Assembly: GCA_009701715.1 (NCBI GenBank)
Contig: WLJO01000020.1
Coordinates: forward strand, 1 to 42,062
Direction: 5' to 3'
DNA from: Actinomycetota bacterium
Lineage (GTDB): Bacteria > Actinomycetota > Acidimicrobiia > Acidimicrobiales > Ilumatobacteraceae
Length of the DNA: 42,062 nt
Position numbers and translations under genes: made by a program. Positions 1 through 8,310 of the stretch are shown here, one piece after another. How positions within the stretch are numbered: position 1 is the stretch's first letter; the number at the start of each line of letters is the position of its first letter. Under the pieces are notes generated by a model, which made no database searches, was not told the DNA's origin, and saw only the letters and a list, made by a program, of their open reading frames with translations.

Positions 1-243
1 CCGTTCTACGTCGCGCTGCCGTGGTCAACGTTCGACCCCGGTTGTCCCGACGGCGCGTCAATCCCGATCGAGGAGCGCGGCGAGGACGAGGTGCTGATCG
101 TGAACGGCGGTCCCGTCGGTCCGCCCTCGACCCGAGCAAGGAACTGGGGGTTCGACGTGACCCCGGCCCGATTCGTCACGGGGTTCCTCACCCCGACAGG
201 GCGAATAGCTCCACCAGACATGGCAGCCGCAGCACCACGCTGA
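1..243 (+). CDS. 3' end of an unrecognised protein gene (partial)
   Basis: Frame 1 is open from the window edge for 80 codons and stops with TGA at 241-243. Most of the stretch has the G/C-rich third positions typical of this chromosome, and the translation begins PFYVALPWSTFDPGC and continues with acidic and hydrophobic patches like a folded domain. The last 15 codons (from about 198) have much poorer third-position G/C and end in an Ala-rich tail, so a sequencing or real frameshift near the 3' end is possible. The start lies outside the window. I do not recognise the family. The gene converges on the GH18 gene, with only four bases between the two stop codons. Confidence 0.6.
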   Translation, partial: PFYVALPWSTFDPGCPDGASIPIEERGEDEVLIVNGGPVGPPSTRARNWGFDVTPARFVTGFLTPTGRIAPPDMAAAAPR

Positions 244-247
244 CGGC

Positions 248-2008
248 CTACGCCAGCGTTGTCGTTGTCGTTGTCGTTGTTGTTGTTGTTGACGTTGTTG
301 TCGTTGTTGTCGTTGTTGTCGTTGTTGTTGACGTTGTTGTCGGCGGCGGTGCAGCCACACGCACCGTGTGGCACTTCAGGGTTCTCGTGGAGCGACCCGC
401 ACCGATGCCGAGGGCCTGTACGCACACGCGGTGTCTACCCGGCCTGACCGTCACGTTGACACTCGCGCCGTGGAAGGGTCCGTTGCCCGGATACCGGGAC
501 CCGAGTTCGCTGCGCTCCGCATTGGCGAGCGCGCGGCGGGATTCCCTGCCGTCGACCAGCACCCGCACGACGATCGGAAGGCTCGTCTCGGGATCGAGGG
601 CCCACCCGCTGACCCTGACGGCCCCTGGGGAGGTTGTCGAGATACTCCACGAACCGATCGGGTCAACCCCCTTTGCGTGTACGACGGTGAGTGCCGCTGC
701 GCGCAGCGACTGGAAGTGCTTGGCCTCCTCGTACCCGAGCGCGAAGAACGCAACACCGGCGAGGCCCTTGTTCAGCACCTGGTTGACCTTCTGCAGCGTG
801 CTGCCCATATCCGGGTAGTACACGGTATGCGAGACGGTGCAGAGCGGCGGATCGGCCGGCGGGGCAACGGTGGAGCCGCCGGTTCCGGTTGTTGACGATG
901 TTGCTGGGTCCGTGTTTGCCGGGTCGGTTACCGCGGGGTCAGTGTTGGCGACCTCGGTCGTGGTGGTGGACGAGGTTGTGGTGGTGGAGGCCGGCGCGTA
1001 AACGGGAACGGTGTAGCTGAAGCGCATCTCGCCGTTGGTGAGCCGTTCCGCCGTTGCCCCTTTGGCCTTCGCGAGCGTGATGGCACGCGAGGTGCGGATA
1101 GTCGACTTGCCGCTCGTCTTGGTCCCAGCCGGGCAGGTACCGGTTGCGCCGGTGATCCAGTCGCGGCCGTAGAGCGGCACGCCGAGTTCCACCTTGGAGG
1201 GCGGAAGGTTCGCGTCGATGTAGTTGACGATTTTCTGCGTCCAGCTGAGCGGCGCGTTGGGGCCCATCCTGCCGGTTGAGTAGTCGTAGGCCATGATGCG
1301 GATACGGTCGACGTGCGGGGCGATGCCGGGCAGGTTGTACACCCAGTAGCCCGAACCCCGGATCTGGTTGTTGTTGTAGGTGGGTGGAACCGTCACGAAC
1401 AACAACTTCGCCTCGGCATGCATCGCGGCGGCGAGTTCGATGATGAACTGGGTCCACAGCGGCTTGGTGGTGCTCCACGTTGCCGACCCGTCGCTGAACG
1501 CGAAACCCTCGTAGTCGAGGTCGAGGCCGTCGAACCCGCGGCTGACAGCGAGCGTTACCAGCGCGTTGACGTGGGCGGCGCGCGTGGTTGGGTCCGCGAG
1601 GATCGCCTGCATCTTCAGTTTGCCTGTTGCGTCGGCGAGGGAGGGGACGAACGGGATGCGTGCCGCACGGGCCGCGGCTCGCATCTTGCCGTACTTGTCC
1701 AGCGATACCCGTCGGCCGATCGAGGTGGCACCGAGCACCGAGTACGAGAAGGACGAAACCGAACTGGCGAGCGGGCCCATCGCCCGGATGGCCGCCGGCC
1801 CCGAGTCCGGGTTCCAGTAGGGCGACCAACCGGACAGGATCCGCATCGGCATGAGACGACCGGCCGCCGGGGCGGACACGGGCGACGACACGAGCACGCC
1901 GGCGAGCATCACGAGGGCCAGCAGCGACGAGGCGACGCCGCGGAGCGACCGTCGATCAACCACGCGAAGCGCTCGAATGAGTCCTTGGCGTGGGGATCGG
2001 TTGATCAT
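248..2008 (-). CDS. Secreted GH18 family glycoside hydrolase with poly-Thr C-terminal tail
   Basis: A 586-residue exported protein. Residues 1-50 form a signal peptide: a basic stretch (RSPRQGLIRALRVVDRR), a hydrophobic core (SLLALVMLAGVLV) and small residues. The GH18 barrel follows, with the signature DGLDLDYE at 160-167, where Glu167 is the expected acid/base that hydrolyses beta-1,4-GlcNAc linkages in chitin, peptidoglycan or spore-type glycans; IMAYDYS is the later barrel motif. A Thr/Ser/Pro linker interrupts the C-terminal half of the barrel region. A beta-sandwich-like module (VRVSGWALDPET, ending in VCVQALGIG) follows, then Pro-Pro-Pro and about 28 consecutive Thr/Ser residues before the stop. 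ATG at 2008 is chosen because it precedes the signal peptide; upstream codons would run into the thiolase. The substrate is unknown. The closest functional analogues are spore-germination and chitinase-type GH18 enzymes. Confidence 0.9.
   Translation of the reverse strand: MINRSPRQGLIRALRVVDRRSLRGVASSLLALVMLAGVLVSSPVSAPAAGRLMPMRILSGWSPYWNPDSGPAAIRAMGPLASSVSSFSYSVLGATSIGRRVSLDKYGKMRAAARAARIPFVPSLADATGKLKMQAILADPTTRAAHVNALVTLAVSRGFDGLDLDYEGFAFSDGSATWSTTKPLWTQFIIELAAAMHAEAKLLFVTVPPTYNNNQIRGSGYWVYNLPGIAPHVDRIRIMAYDYSTGRMGPNAPLSWTQKIVNYIDANLPPSKVELGVPLYGRDWITGATGTCPAGTKTSGKSTIRTSRAITLAKAKGATAERLTNGEMRFSYTVPVYAPASTTTTSSTTTTEVANTDPAVTDPANTDPATSSTTGTGGSTVAPPADPPLCTVSHTVYYPDMGSTLQKVNQVLNKGLAGVAFFALGYEEAKHFQSLRAAALTVVHAKGVDPIGSWSISTTSPGAVRVSGWALDPETSLPIVVRVLVDGRESRRALANAERSELGSRYPGNGPFHGASVNVTVRPGRHRVCVQALGIGAGRSTRTLKCHTVRVAAPPPTTTSTTTTTTTTTTTTSTTTTTTTTTTTLA
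256..345 (-). repeat. Trinucleotide-type simple repeat encoding the Thr tract
   Basis: On the plus strand this is a run of CGT and TGT triplets with two TGA interruptions. Read on the minus strand these are ACG and ACA (Thr) and TCA (Ser) codons. It forms the 3' end of the GH18 gene. Such a tract can change length by replication slippage in multiples of three without breaking the frame. Confidence 0.9.
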
Positions 2009-2058
2009 GTTGAGGAATTCTAGCCGGGGTGTGCGTTGAGCAAGCCCCGACGGTGTCC

Positions 2059-3240
2059 TCAGAGGCGCTCGATGAGGGTGCCCGTACCGAGGCCGCCACC
2101 GCAGCACATCGAGACGAGGCCGTAGCGGCCCCCGGTGCGCTCCAGCTCGTAAAGCGCCTTGGTGAGCAGGAATCCACCGGTGCCGCCGAGCGGGTGACCA
2201 AGAGCAATAGCGCCACCATTCGGGTTGGTCTTCTCCGGGTCCGCTCCGACTTCTTTCTGCCACGCGAGCACGACTGACGCGAACGCCTCGTTGATCTCGA
2301 AGGTGTCGATGTCACCGATCTTCAGCCCCGAGCGCTTGAGCAGGCGCTGCGTCGCGTCGATGGGGCCGGTGAGCATGAGGATCGGGTCCACGCCGACGAG
2401 GCAGGTGTCCACGATGCGCGCACGGGGCGTGAGGCCGAGTGCATTGGCCTTCTCCTCGGTCATCATGAGCACCGCAGAAGCGCCGTCGCTGATCTGCGAC
2501 GAGTTGCCGGCGGTGTGCACGGCCGGGTTGCGGTCGAGTACTGCCTTGAGCGAGGCGAGCTTCTCGAGCGTGGACTCACGGATTCCCTCGTCGCGCGACA
2601 CGCGGTGGGTGGTGCCGGTGGGCTTGCCCTCTTCGTCCACGTCGGGGGCGTCCACTTCGATGTACTGGCCGTCGAAGCGGCCCTCTGCCCAGGCCCGTGC
2701 TGCGTACTGCTGCGAGCGCAGACCGAACGCGTCGGTGTCCTCGCGGGAGATGCCCCACTTCTCGGCGATGCGCTCCGCGCCCTCGAACTGGGAGGTCATT
2801 TCGTACTGGTCGAAGTAGGTCTTCGGGATCGGGACGCCGAGACCGAGTTTCTTCGAGGAGTTGATGCCGATCGGGATACGGCTCATGATCTCGACGCCGC
2901 ACGCAACAGCAACGTCAATCACGCCTGCGGCGACGAGCGAGGTGGCGAGGTTGGTGGCCTGCTGGCTGGAACCGCACTGGGTGTCGATGGTGGTGGCTGC
3001 CGTGGCCATCGGCAGACCCGCCGCGAGCCAAGCAGTGCGCGTCACATTGAAGGACTGCTCGCCGACCTGGCTCACGCAGCCGCCGACCACTTGGTCGATC
3101 ACGTTGGGGTCGATGCCAGTGCGCTCGACTAGGGCCTTCTGGACGGTGCCGAGCAATTCGGCGGGGTGCATGGTGGACAGACCGCCACCACGACGGCCAA
3201 TGGGGCTGCGGACGGCATCGACGATGACAACGTTAGACAT
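2059..3240 (-). CDS. Acetyl-CoA C-acyltransferase (thiolase)
   Basis: 393 residues, the usual thiolase length. It catalyses thiolytic cleavage of 3-ketoacyl-CoA (or the reverse condensation) in the cytoplasm, the last step of beta-oxidation. The nucleophile is Cys89 in [10 protein letters not shown]. The C-terminal half has EINEAFA, the His-containing block [16 protein letters not shown] and the second catalytic Cys in CCGGGLGTG. The CGSSQQA form around the first Cys resembles degradative thiolases of actinobacterial lipid and steroid catabolism more than biosynthetic PhaA enzymes, but substrate class cannot be fixed from sequence alone. ATG at 3240 gives the family's standard N-terminus ([12 protein letters not shown]). 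It is divergent from nudC, with 81 bases between the starts. Confidence 0.95.
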   Translation of the reverse strand: MSNVVIVDAVRSPIGRRGGGLSTMHPAELLGTVQKALVERTGIDPNVIDQVVGGCVSQVGEQSFNVTRTAWLAAGLPMATAATTIDTQCGSSQQATNLATSLVAAGVIDVAVACGVEIMSRIPIGINSSKKLGLGVPIPKTYFDQYEMTSQFEGAERIAEKWGISREDTDAFGLRSQQYAARAWAEGRFDGQYIEVDAPDVDEEGKPTGTTHRVSRDEGIRESTLEKLASLKAVLDRNPAVHTAGNSSQISDGASAVLMMTEEKANALGLTPRARIVDTCLVGVDPILMLTGPIDATQRLLKRSGLKIGDIDTFEINEAFASVVLAWQKEVGADPEKTNPNGGAIALGHPLGGTGGFLLTKALYELERTGGRYGLVSMCCGGGLGTGTLIERL

Positions 3241-3321
3241 GGGCCGAGTGTAGGCGGCCGGGCTGTGGGGCGTCCTCCCGGGACGCAGCGGCGACTGCCC
3301 TCGGCGTGCCATGCTCGGGTT

Positions 3322-4110
3322 ATGGGCGAGTTGCTGATGTACGGAAAGTTCGTTCCCCTCGTGGAGGCACCCGACGACAGCGGTCGTGGCCGGTATTTCC
3401 ATGTCGTTGGGTCCAACATCTGGGAGGCCGAGGAACCTGCGCACGGTTCGTGGGGCCTGCATTTCCTCGGGATGCTCGGGGACACCCCGTGCTGGGCCGT
3501 TGACGTACCGCACGGCGAGGACCCGGCAGACGGCGCATCGACGGATCTGTTCTCGTACTTCGGCCGCAATCCCGAGGTGGACTGGCTCGTCGCAGGCCGC
3601 GCCGTGCAACTGGTGGACTGGGCGCGGTCGCACCGTTTCTGCGGGCGGTGCGGTACCGAGACCCATCAGGCGCCAGGCGAGCGCGCCATGCGGTGCTCCG
3701 CCTGCAACCTGCTTTCGTTCCCGCGGCTCGCGCCGGCCATCATCTCGCTCGTCACGCGTGGCGATGAGGCACTGCTCGCCCACGGTGTCACGTTCCGCTC
3801 GCCGATGTACTCCACGCTCGCCGGATTCGTCGAGGCAGGTGAATCGCTCGAGGACGCCGTGCACCGCGAGATCTTCGAAGAGGTCGGTGTCCACATCCGC
3901 AACGTGCGCTACTGGGGCAGCCAGCCGTGGCCGTTCCCGCACTCGTTGATGCTCGGCTTCCACGCCGAGTGGGAGAGCGGTGACATCAACATCGACCCAA
4001 AGGAGATCGTCGACGCGCAGTGGTTCCACCGCGACGCGCTGCCGAACATTCCTCCGCGGATCTCGATCGCGCGCAAACTGATCGATGCCTGGCTCGCCGG
4101 CGAGGTGTAA
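3322..4110 (+). CDS. nudC: NADH pyrophosphatase (Nudix hydrolase)
   Basis: 263 residues, close to the E. coli protein. NudC hydrolyses NAD(H) to NMN(H) and AMP and can remove NAD caps from RNA. All diagnostic parts are present in order: an N-terminal domain; a four-cysteine zinc ribbon (Cys107, Cys110, Cys125, Cys128); a complete Nudix box at 168-190, from GFVEAGE through REIFEEVGV; and the NADH-pyrophosphatase array SQPWPFPHS at 200-208, which separates NudC from other Nudix enzymes. ATG at 3322 is chosen by family length; an open frame extends upstream to 3166 but overlaps the thiolase gene. A second Met lies five codons in. It ends 53 bases before the convergent DUF gene. Confidence 0.95.
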   Translation: MGELLMYGKFVPLVEAPDDSGRGRYFHVVGSNIWEAEEPAHGSWGLHFLGMLGDTPCWAVDVPHGEDPADGASTDLFSYFGRNPEVDWLVAGRAVQLVDWARSHRFCGRCGTETHQAPGERAMRCSACNLLSFPRLAPAIISLVTRGDEALLAHGVTFRSPMYSTLAGFVEAGESLEDAVHREIFEEVGVHIRNVRYWGSQPWPFPHSLMLGFHAEWESGDINIDPKEIVDAQWFHRDALPNIPPRISIARKLIDAWLAGEV

Positions 4111-4130
4111 CCCGCGGGTTTGCACACAGC

Positions 4131-4146
4131 CCGGCGCCAGCGCCGG
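4131..4146. terminator. Short GC hairpin between convergent genes
   Basis: A perfect 6-bp stem (CCGGCG / CGCCGG) closes the 4-base loop CCAG in the 53-base gap between nudC and the convergent DUF gene. There is no T tract on either side. It could serve as a weak bidirectional terminator, but short GC hairpins occur by chance in DNA this rich in G and C. Confidence 0.3.
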
Positions 4147-4163
4147 CGGGACCAATCTGTTCC

Positions 4164-5189
4164 CTATTCGGCCTTCCCGACAGGCTGACCGTCAACGATC
4201 TGGTCGAGGTACTCGCTCATGCCCCAGCCGACCCTGCCGTCGTGTTCGCCGCCCGTCATCTCCCACTTCGTCATACCCTCAGAGATGCGGGTGACGAGCC
4301 AGTTGCCGTCGGGATCCTGACGCCGGTTGCGCAGCGGGATCATCGTGGTGACGTTGCCCTCGAAGTGCCACTCCTTGCTGTGCTTGGTGGAACGCGGCAG
4401 GCCAGTGACCTTCTGGTGGTACGAGTCGTTACCGACGAACTCGGTGGACACCTCGGCGTGGTCGCACGCATAGATACGACCGCCGTCCCACACGAAGCCT
4501 CCGCGCGTACCGGGGGCGTCCTTCTTGGCGACGCGGCTCGCCATGAAGCCGAGGTCCTTGCCGAAGTTGGCGGTGAGCCAGCGGTAGTACCAGGGGGCCT
4601 GCCAGTAGCGCGGACCCCACGAGTGATCCCGCAGGCCGCAACCGTTCATCTCCCACTCCTCGCTGCCGACGCGGATGGTGCCCCGTGCCTCGACAAGCTG
4701 TTCGTAGTGGCCCTTGGCAAACTCCTCGCCCGGCGCCTCGTGCGGCTTGTCGGGCTCGCCGCCGAACATCGACGGACGACCCTGACCGGTGAAGGTGAGG
4801 TGCACCTCGGCCTCGGCGTACGGATTGTTCTTGAACGCGTCGCGCGGCTCGACCATCTGCATCGGGTCGTCGAGCATGACCACCCTGCCGACATAGTCGA
4901 TCCTCAGTTCCTCGAACGGTGTGACCATCGTCCAGGTGAGCCCGGCGCCGACAAGCCGATTGTTGTTCTCGATCTTCGGCCGGGCGAACATGAACCCCAC
5001 GCGCCCGTTGGGCAGGTACAGGCACACGGTCATCTCCGCGTAGCCCTCGTTCGCTCGGTTGCCCATGCGGAACCAGCCGCCGATCTCCTGGCGGGGGTCG
5101 AAGCAGTTGATGTACATGCTCTCGTTGAAGTTCGACTCGGGACCGAGCTCGTGCATGTATTCGTCGGACGGGTCGAGACGGACAGCCAT
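4164..5189 (-). CDS. Lipocalin-like DUF protein (CrtC/AttH-type fold, DUF7064/7065-like)
   Basis: 341 residues, no signal peptide and no membrane segment. The sequence is rich in Trp, Tyr and Gly with alternating beta-strand character. It carries GCGLRDHSWGPRYWQ, a hallmark I associate with a family of two tandem lipocalin-like domains distantly related to hydroxyneurosporene synthase (CrtC) and AttH and common in actinobacteria and proteobacteria. Members often sit near lipid, terpenoid or steroid catabolic genes, as here. No catalytic activity is established for this branch that I know of. The family assignment rests on motif memory, so the function is left open. It is the last of three minus-strand genes (SDR, small basic protein, this one); 55 bases separate it from the preceding gene. 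Confidence 0.7.
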   Translation of the reverse strand: MAVRLDPSDEYMHELGPESNFNESMYINCFDPRQEIGGWFRMGNRANEGYAEMTVCLYLPNGRVGFMFARPKIENNNRLVGAGLTWTMVTPFEELRIDYVGRVVMLDDPMQMVEPRDAFKNNPYAEAEVHLTFTGQGRPSMFGGEPDKPHEAPGEEFAKGHYEQLVEARGTIRVGSEEWEMNGCGLRDHSWGPRYWQAPWYYRWLTANFGKDLGFMASRVAKKDAPGTRGGFVWDGGRIYACDHAEVSTEFVGNDSYHQKVTGLPRSTKHSKEWHFEGNVTTMIPLRNRRQDPDGNWLVTRISEGMTKWEMTGGEHDGRVGWGMSEYLDQIVDGQPVGKAE

Positions 5190-5244
5190 ATCGCGATTCT
5201 AGGTTGCAGCCGCGCAGGGCCTGCAGGGCCGCGCGCCCGATGCG

Positions 5245-5610
5245 TCAGGCAAGCGGCTCGGGGCGATCGCGCCGGCGCTGGACCGTCGGTTTCGTGGGCT
5301 TGGTCGGTTCGCTGGCGAACAGGGAGAGCTGCTCCCACTCCTGCTCCACCACAGGCTCCCACCGGGCCGTCCGGTTCCGCAGGCGGCACACCTCGAGCTG
5401 GTCGAAGCGGATGAAGCGGTTGGCGCCCTTGGCGTCACGCAGCGCAACGCTGCCGTCGCGCTCACGGCCCTCCACCATCGCCTCCTGCCAGCGTTGGCCG
5501 GCTGCGCGCCGGAAGCGCACCCGGTCACCGGCCTGGAGCGACAGCTGCCCGAGAGTCGGTAGGTCCGGATCGGGCTCCGGCGGTGGTGCGGGTCGGCGGC
5601 GACTGGCCAT
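5245..5610 (-). CDS. Small hypothetical protein, basic, probable beta-barrel
   Basis: 121 residues, not recognised. The N-terminus is Pro/Arg-rich (RRRPAPPPEPDPDLP). The middle reads like a small SH3/Tudor-style barrel: LQAGDRVRFRRAAGQRWQ, then DGSVALRDAKGANRFIRFDQLEV. The C-terminus is disordered and basic (KPTKPTVQRRRDRPEP). The composition would suit nucleic-acid or protein binding, but that is only inference. ATG at 5610 lies six bases after the SDR stop, so the two genes are probably cotranscribed. Third-position G/C is high throughout, which supports a real gene over the competing frames. Confidence 0.65.
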   Translation of the reverse strand: MASRRRPAPPPEPDPDLPTLGQLSLQAGDRVRFRRAAGQRWQEAMVEGRERDGSVALRDAKGANRFIRFDQLEVCRLRNRTARWEPVVEQEWEQLSLFASEPTKPTKPTVQRRRDRPEPLA

Positions 5611-5616
5611 CGGGGG

Positions 5617-6438
5617 TCAGGACAGGGAGTTGACGCGCGCCTGCAGGCGACGCATGCCTGCGATCCAGCGGTCCACGTCGGTTGCCTTGCGCTCGACGAA
5701 CGTCTTCACCTCAGGGTGCGGCAGGATCAGGAATGTCTCGGCCTCGATGGCGCGATAGACGATGTCGGCCACTTCCTCGGGCTCGAGTACCGCCCCGGCA
5801 AGCTTCACGGTTGCGGCACCCGTGTTGGTCTCCACCGCACCCTCCTCGGCGGTGCCGTTGAGCAACTTGGTGTTCACACCCATCGGGCAGAGGCACGACA
5901 CCCGCACGCCCTGGTCGCCGTAGGTCACCGAGAGCCACTCGGCAAACGCAACCGCCGCGTGCTTGGAGACGCTGTACGGGGCCGAGCCGATCTGGGTGAG
6001 CAGGCCTGCCGCCGATGCGGTGGAACAGAAGTAGCCCTCGCCGCGAGCGATCCAACCGGGAACCAGCAGGCGTGCTGCGTAGATGTGCGCCATCGTGTTC
6101 ACCTGCATGACGCGGTCCCAGACATCGTCGGGCGTGTCGAGGTACTCGCCGGCCCCGATACCGGCATTCGCGAAGAACAGGTCGATCGGGCCGAACGCGG
6201 TCTCCGCCCGGTCGATGAGGTCCTTGTTGCCGGCGGGTGTCCCGATGTCGGCAACGACGCCGATTGCCGAGCCTGCCCTTTTGGCGTTCAGTTCCGCCGT
6301 GGTGCTGGTGACGTCGTCGGCGAGCACGTCGGCGATCACCACGCCTCGTGCCCCCGCCTCGTGGAAGCGGTGGGCAAGCGCCCGGCCGATCCCTCGTCCT
6401 GCTCCGGTAACGACAACAGCGCGATCCTTCAGGTCCAT
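5617..6438 (-). CDS. Short-chain dehydrogenase/reductase
   Basis: 273 residues, a classical SDR. It has the NAD(P)-binding TGAGRGIG at 11-18, NAGIG near 91-95, and the catalytic set Ser142, Tyr155 and Lys159 (YSVSK). Asp in VVIADV after the second strand suggests NAD(H) preference. SDRs of this type oxidise or reduce secondary alcohols or ketones on lipids, sterols or xenobiotics; the substrate cannot be read from sequence. ATG at 6438 gives the conventional MDLKDRAVVVTGAG beginning; an upstream in-frame extension to 6510 adds a sequence with no SDR character. It is first of a three-gene minus-strand group. Confidence 0.9.
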   Translation of the reverse strand: MDLKDRAVVVTGAGRGIGRALAHRFHEAGARGVVIADVLADDVTSTTAELNAKRAGSAIGVVADIGTPAGNKDLIDRAETAFGPIDLFFANAGIGAGEYLDTPDDVWDRVMQVNTMAHIYAARLLVPGWIARGEGYFCSTASAAGLLTQIGSAPYSVSKHAAVAFAEWLSVTYGDQGVRVSCLCPMGVNTKLLNGTAEEGAVETNTGAATVKLAGAVLEPEEVADIVYRAIEAETFLILPHPEVKTFVERKATDVDRWIAGMRRLQARVNSLS

Positions 6439-6623
6439 ACCCGCATCGTAGAGAACCCGGATGGACATGCCCGTACGCGGCGCGCGGGCCCGCTCAGGCA
6501 ACAAAACCACCCGTTTGGAGCGCGCGACGGAACAACGTGACAGGCGGGCGATACCATCTCCAACAGGGCGGTGGCCAAGGAGTACGGTTACCGCAAGCGG
6601 AGTGCTTGCATCAGCGATGCAGG

Positions 6624-6635
6624 CCGGAGGAGGAG
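6624..6635 (+). promoter_or_regulatory. Strong Shine-Dalgarno of the 54-residue gene
   Basis: GGAGGAGG sits just upstream of ATG 6638 and fixes the start inside a longer open frame that begins at 6461. Few other genes in the window show so clear a site. Confidence 0.7.
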
Positions 6636-6637
6636 CG

Positions 6638-6802
6638 ATGACCGAGACCCCGGAAGCCGAAGTGATTCAGGAAGCACTCGCGATCATCGACAAAGCATTG
6701 TCCGAGATGCTTCATCGCGAATTGGTGTCGAGCAACGAGGTGTCGGACGTCCTTCTGGACCTCCGTACGGTGCTCGTGAAGCAACACGCTCTGCAGGCCT
6801 GA
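6638..6802 (+). CDS. 54-residue acidic helical protein
   Basis: A short gene with a strong ribosome-binding site: GGAGGAGG begins about ten bases before ATG 6638. The 54 residues (MTETPEAEVIQEALAIID and on) are predicted to form two amphipathic helices, with heptad-like spacing of Ile/Leu/Val and no Cys or Trp. No family is recognised. The good Shine-Dalgarno, G/C-rich third codon positions and lack of overlap with other genes support it as real. It is preceded by about 200 bases without a gene and converges on the WS/DGAT gene. A small regulatory or partner protein is possible; nothing in the sequence says which. Confidence 0.7.
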   Translation: MTETPEAEVIQEALAIIDKALSEMLHRELVSSNEVSDVLLDLRTVLVKQHALQA

Positions 6803-6840
6803 CGCCCGCACAGATCCCGTGGCGTCCGCGCCACTGACGG

Positions 6841-8238
6841 TCAGCGCGTTCGCGCGAGCCTTTTGAACGCCTGATCGAGATGCCGACGTAGCGCCGCTGG
6901 CTGTTGCACAGCCGCGAGGTCAACGTGCAGGCCCATGTCGAGCGATTCGCCGTACGACATTGCCGTCAGGTTGAACGCCACGCCCACCAGTGGCCCGAGC
7001 GGATAGTTGGCCAGCACCTTGCTGCCCGCGATGTAGATCGGCATCGGGGCGCCACGCAGGCTCGAGGTGGCGAAATCGACGGTTTGGCTCTGCTGGTGCG
7101 CGATCCGCGTCAGCACGCCGGTCGGGAGTGCACTCGCGATGCCCGCCAACTTCTCGAGCGAGGCGGCAGCGGAGGTATTCCGGGCAGAACCGGCCTGTTC
7201 GTGGACGGTGGCGAACCGCTCTCGCACGGACATCTCGCCCGTCGGTACGACGAGTCGTGCCAGCGTGAACGCGTTCGAGCCCGAGGCCTCCGTGCGCGTG
7301 CTCACCACCATGGATGCCCGCAAGGTGTCGACCGGGGCACCGAACTCCCGGTGATAGCAGCCCGCCGCGTCGGCGACCGCCGTGAGGAACGCGGTGTTCA
7401 CCGTGCCGCCGAGGTTTTTCGCCGCGTTCTTGACCCCGTCGATCGGGGTGTGCAGCGTCTCGAACCCGCGCCGGAGCGAGCGCTTTGTCCACAGCGGTGA
7501 CTGTGCCTTGCCAACGTCGGTGAGCTGAGCAAGCAGGCTCTTGAGGACCTCGCTCGCACCCTGGGATCCGTCCGGGTCCGAGAGCAGTTCCCTCAACTGG
7601 CGCAGGACTCCCAGCGGCATTCGCAGGCCGCCGGTCAGGACATCCGAGAGGGCTTCCGCAGCCGAGGGCTGCGGGGTGCTCCCGGGGTCCGTCGACGGGG
7701 TTCCACCCTCCGCCGGCGAGGGTTCCGGGGCGTCACGCTCGAGGTCGACGAACTCCAGGGTGAGTCGCACACCCGTCTCGCCGTCGGCGACAGCGTGGTG
7801 CATCTTCTGGAGGATCGCTGCCCGGCCGCCGCGGAGGCCCTCGATGACGACGAACTGCCACAGCGGTCGTGTGGGCTCGAACGGGTCGAGCACGAGGAGC
7901 GCTGCAAGGTGGTGGAGTTCGGCAAGCGTCGCCGGCTTCGGGAGCGCGATGCGCCGAAGGTGAAAGTTGAGGTCGAAGTTCGGGTCCTCGACCCAGTGGG
8001 GCGGCGTGAGGTTTGCGGGCGTGGAGTGCACCCGTTGGCGCAGCCTCGGCACCGACGCGCACGCGTGGTCGAGCCGCCTGCGCAAGCGGTCGAAGTCCGG
8101 GGCTCGGTCCACGATCGCAAGATTGCCGAACGTGCCGGTGAGCGCAGGGTCCCGGTCAAGCCGCCACATGAGGCCCTCGGCATCGGTCATACGGCTGTCG
8201 AACTGCGGGGCGTCCGGCACCTCGCCGACACTATCCAT
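6841..8238 (-). CDS. Wax ester synthase / acyl-CoA:diacylglycerol acyltransferase (WS/DGAT)
   Basis: 465 residues, typical of the family. It transfers an acyl group from acyl-CoA to a fatty alcohol or to diacylglycerol, making wax esters or triacylglycerol at the membrane face. The acyltransferase motif HHxxxDG is intact as HHAVADG (His147, His148, Asp152, Gly153). RPLWQF at 124-129 matches the conserved PLW segment, and the C-terminal domain of the family is complete. ATG at 8238 is used; Met at 8190 is an alternative. It lies 72 bases after the PAP2 phosphatase on the same strand. That enzyme could supply diacylglycerol from phosphatidic acid, so the pair may form the end of a storage-lipid pathway (inference). 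Confidence 0.93.
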   Translation of the reverse strand: MDSVGEVPDAPQFDSRMTDAEGLMWRLDRDPALTGTFGNLAIVDRAPDFDRLRRRLDHACASVPRLRQRVHSTPANLTPPHWVEDPNFDLNFHLRRIALPKPATLAELHHLAALLVLDPFEPTRPLWQFVVIEGLRGGRAAILQKMHHAVADGETGVRLTLEFVDLERDAPEPSPAEGGTPSTDPGSTPQPSAAEALSDVLTGGLRMPLGVLRQLRELLSDPDGSQGASEVLKSLLAQLTDVGKAQSPLWTKRSLRRGFETLHTPIDGVKNAAKNLGGTVNTAFLTAVADAAGCYHREFGAPVDTLRASMVVSTRTEASGSNAFTLARLVVPTGEMSVRERFATVHEQAGSARNTSAAASLEKLAGIASALPTGVLTRIAHQQSQTVDFATSSLRGAPMPIYIAGSKVLANYPLGPLVGVAFNLTAMSYGESLDMGLHVDLAAVQQPAALRRHLDQAFKRLARTR

Positions 8239-8251
8239 GAAAAGCCAACGC

Positions 8252-8302
8252 TTCTCGGTACCGAGAACCCTGACAACGTGCGGTGGTTTCGGAACCGCAA
8301 AC
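8252..8302. repeat. Dispersed palindromic repeat, copy A
   Basis: A 51-base intergenic element that aligns without gaps to the copy at 32300-32350, with 40 of 51 positions identical by direct comparison. It begins with the perfect 16-base palindrome TTCTCGGTACCGAGAA and contains the shared core ACGTGCGG followed by GGTTTCGG. It occupies most of the gap between the PAP2 stop (8311) and the WS/DGAT start (8238). Like copy B it starts within ten bases 3' of a minus-strand stop codon, so it could be a transcript-end or RNA-stability structure. Confidence 0.8.
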
Positions 8303-8310
8303 GACGGGGG

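Noticed and set aside
256-345. Short regular repeat that could suggest a CRISPR array or VNTR locus
   Set aside because: It has no unique spacers and is fully explained as Thr codons of the GH18 gene.
4020-5414. Long plus-strand open frame opposite the DUF gene
   Set aside because: The minus strand carries a protein with a family motif and natural composition; the plus-strand translation is biased and matches nothing.
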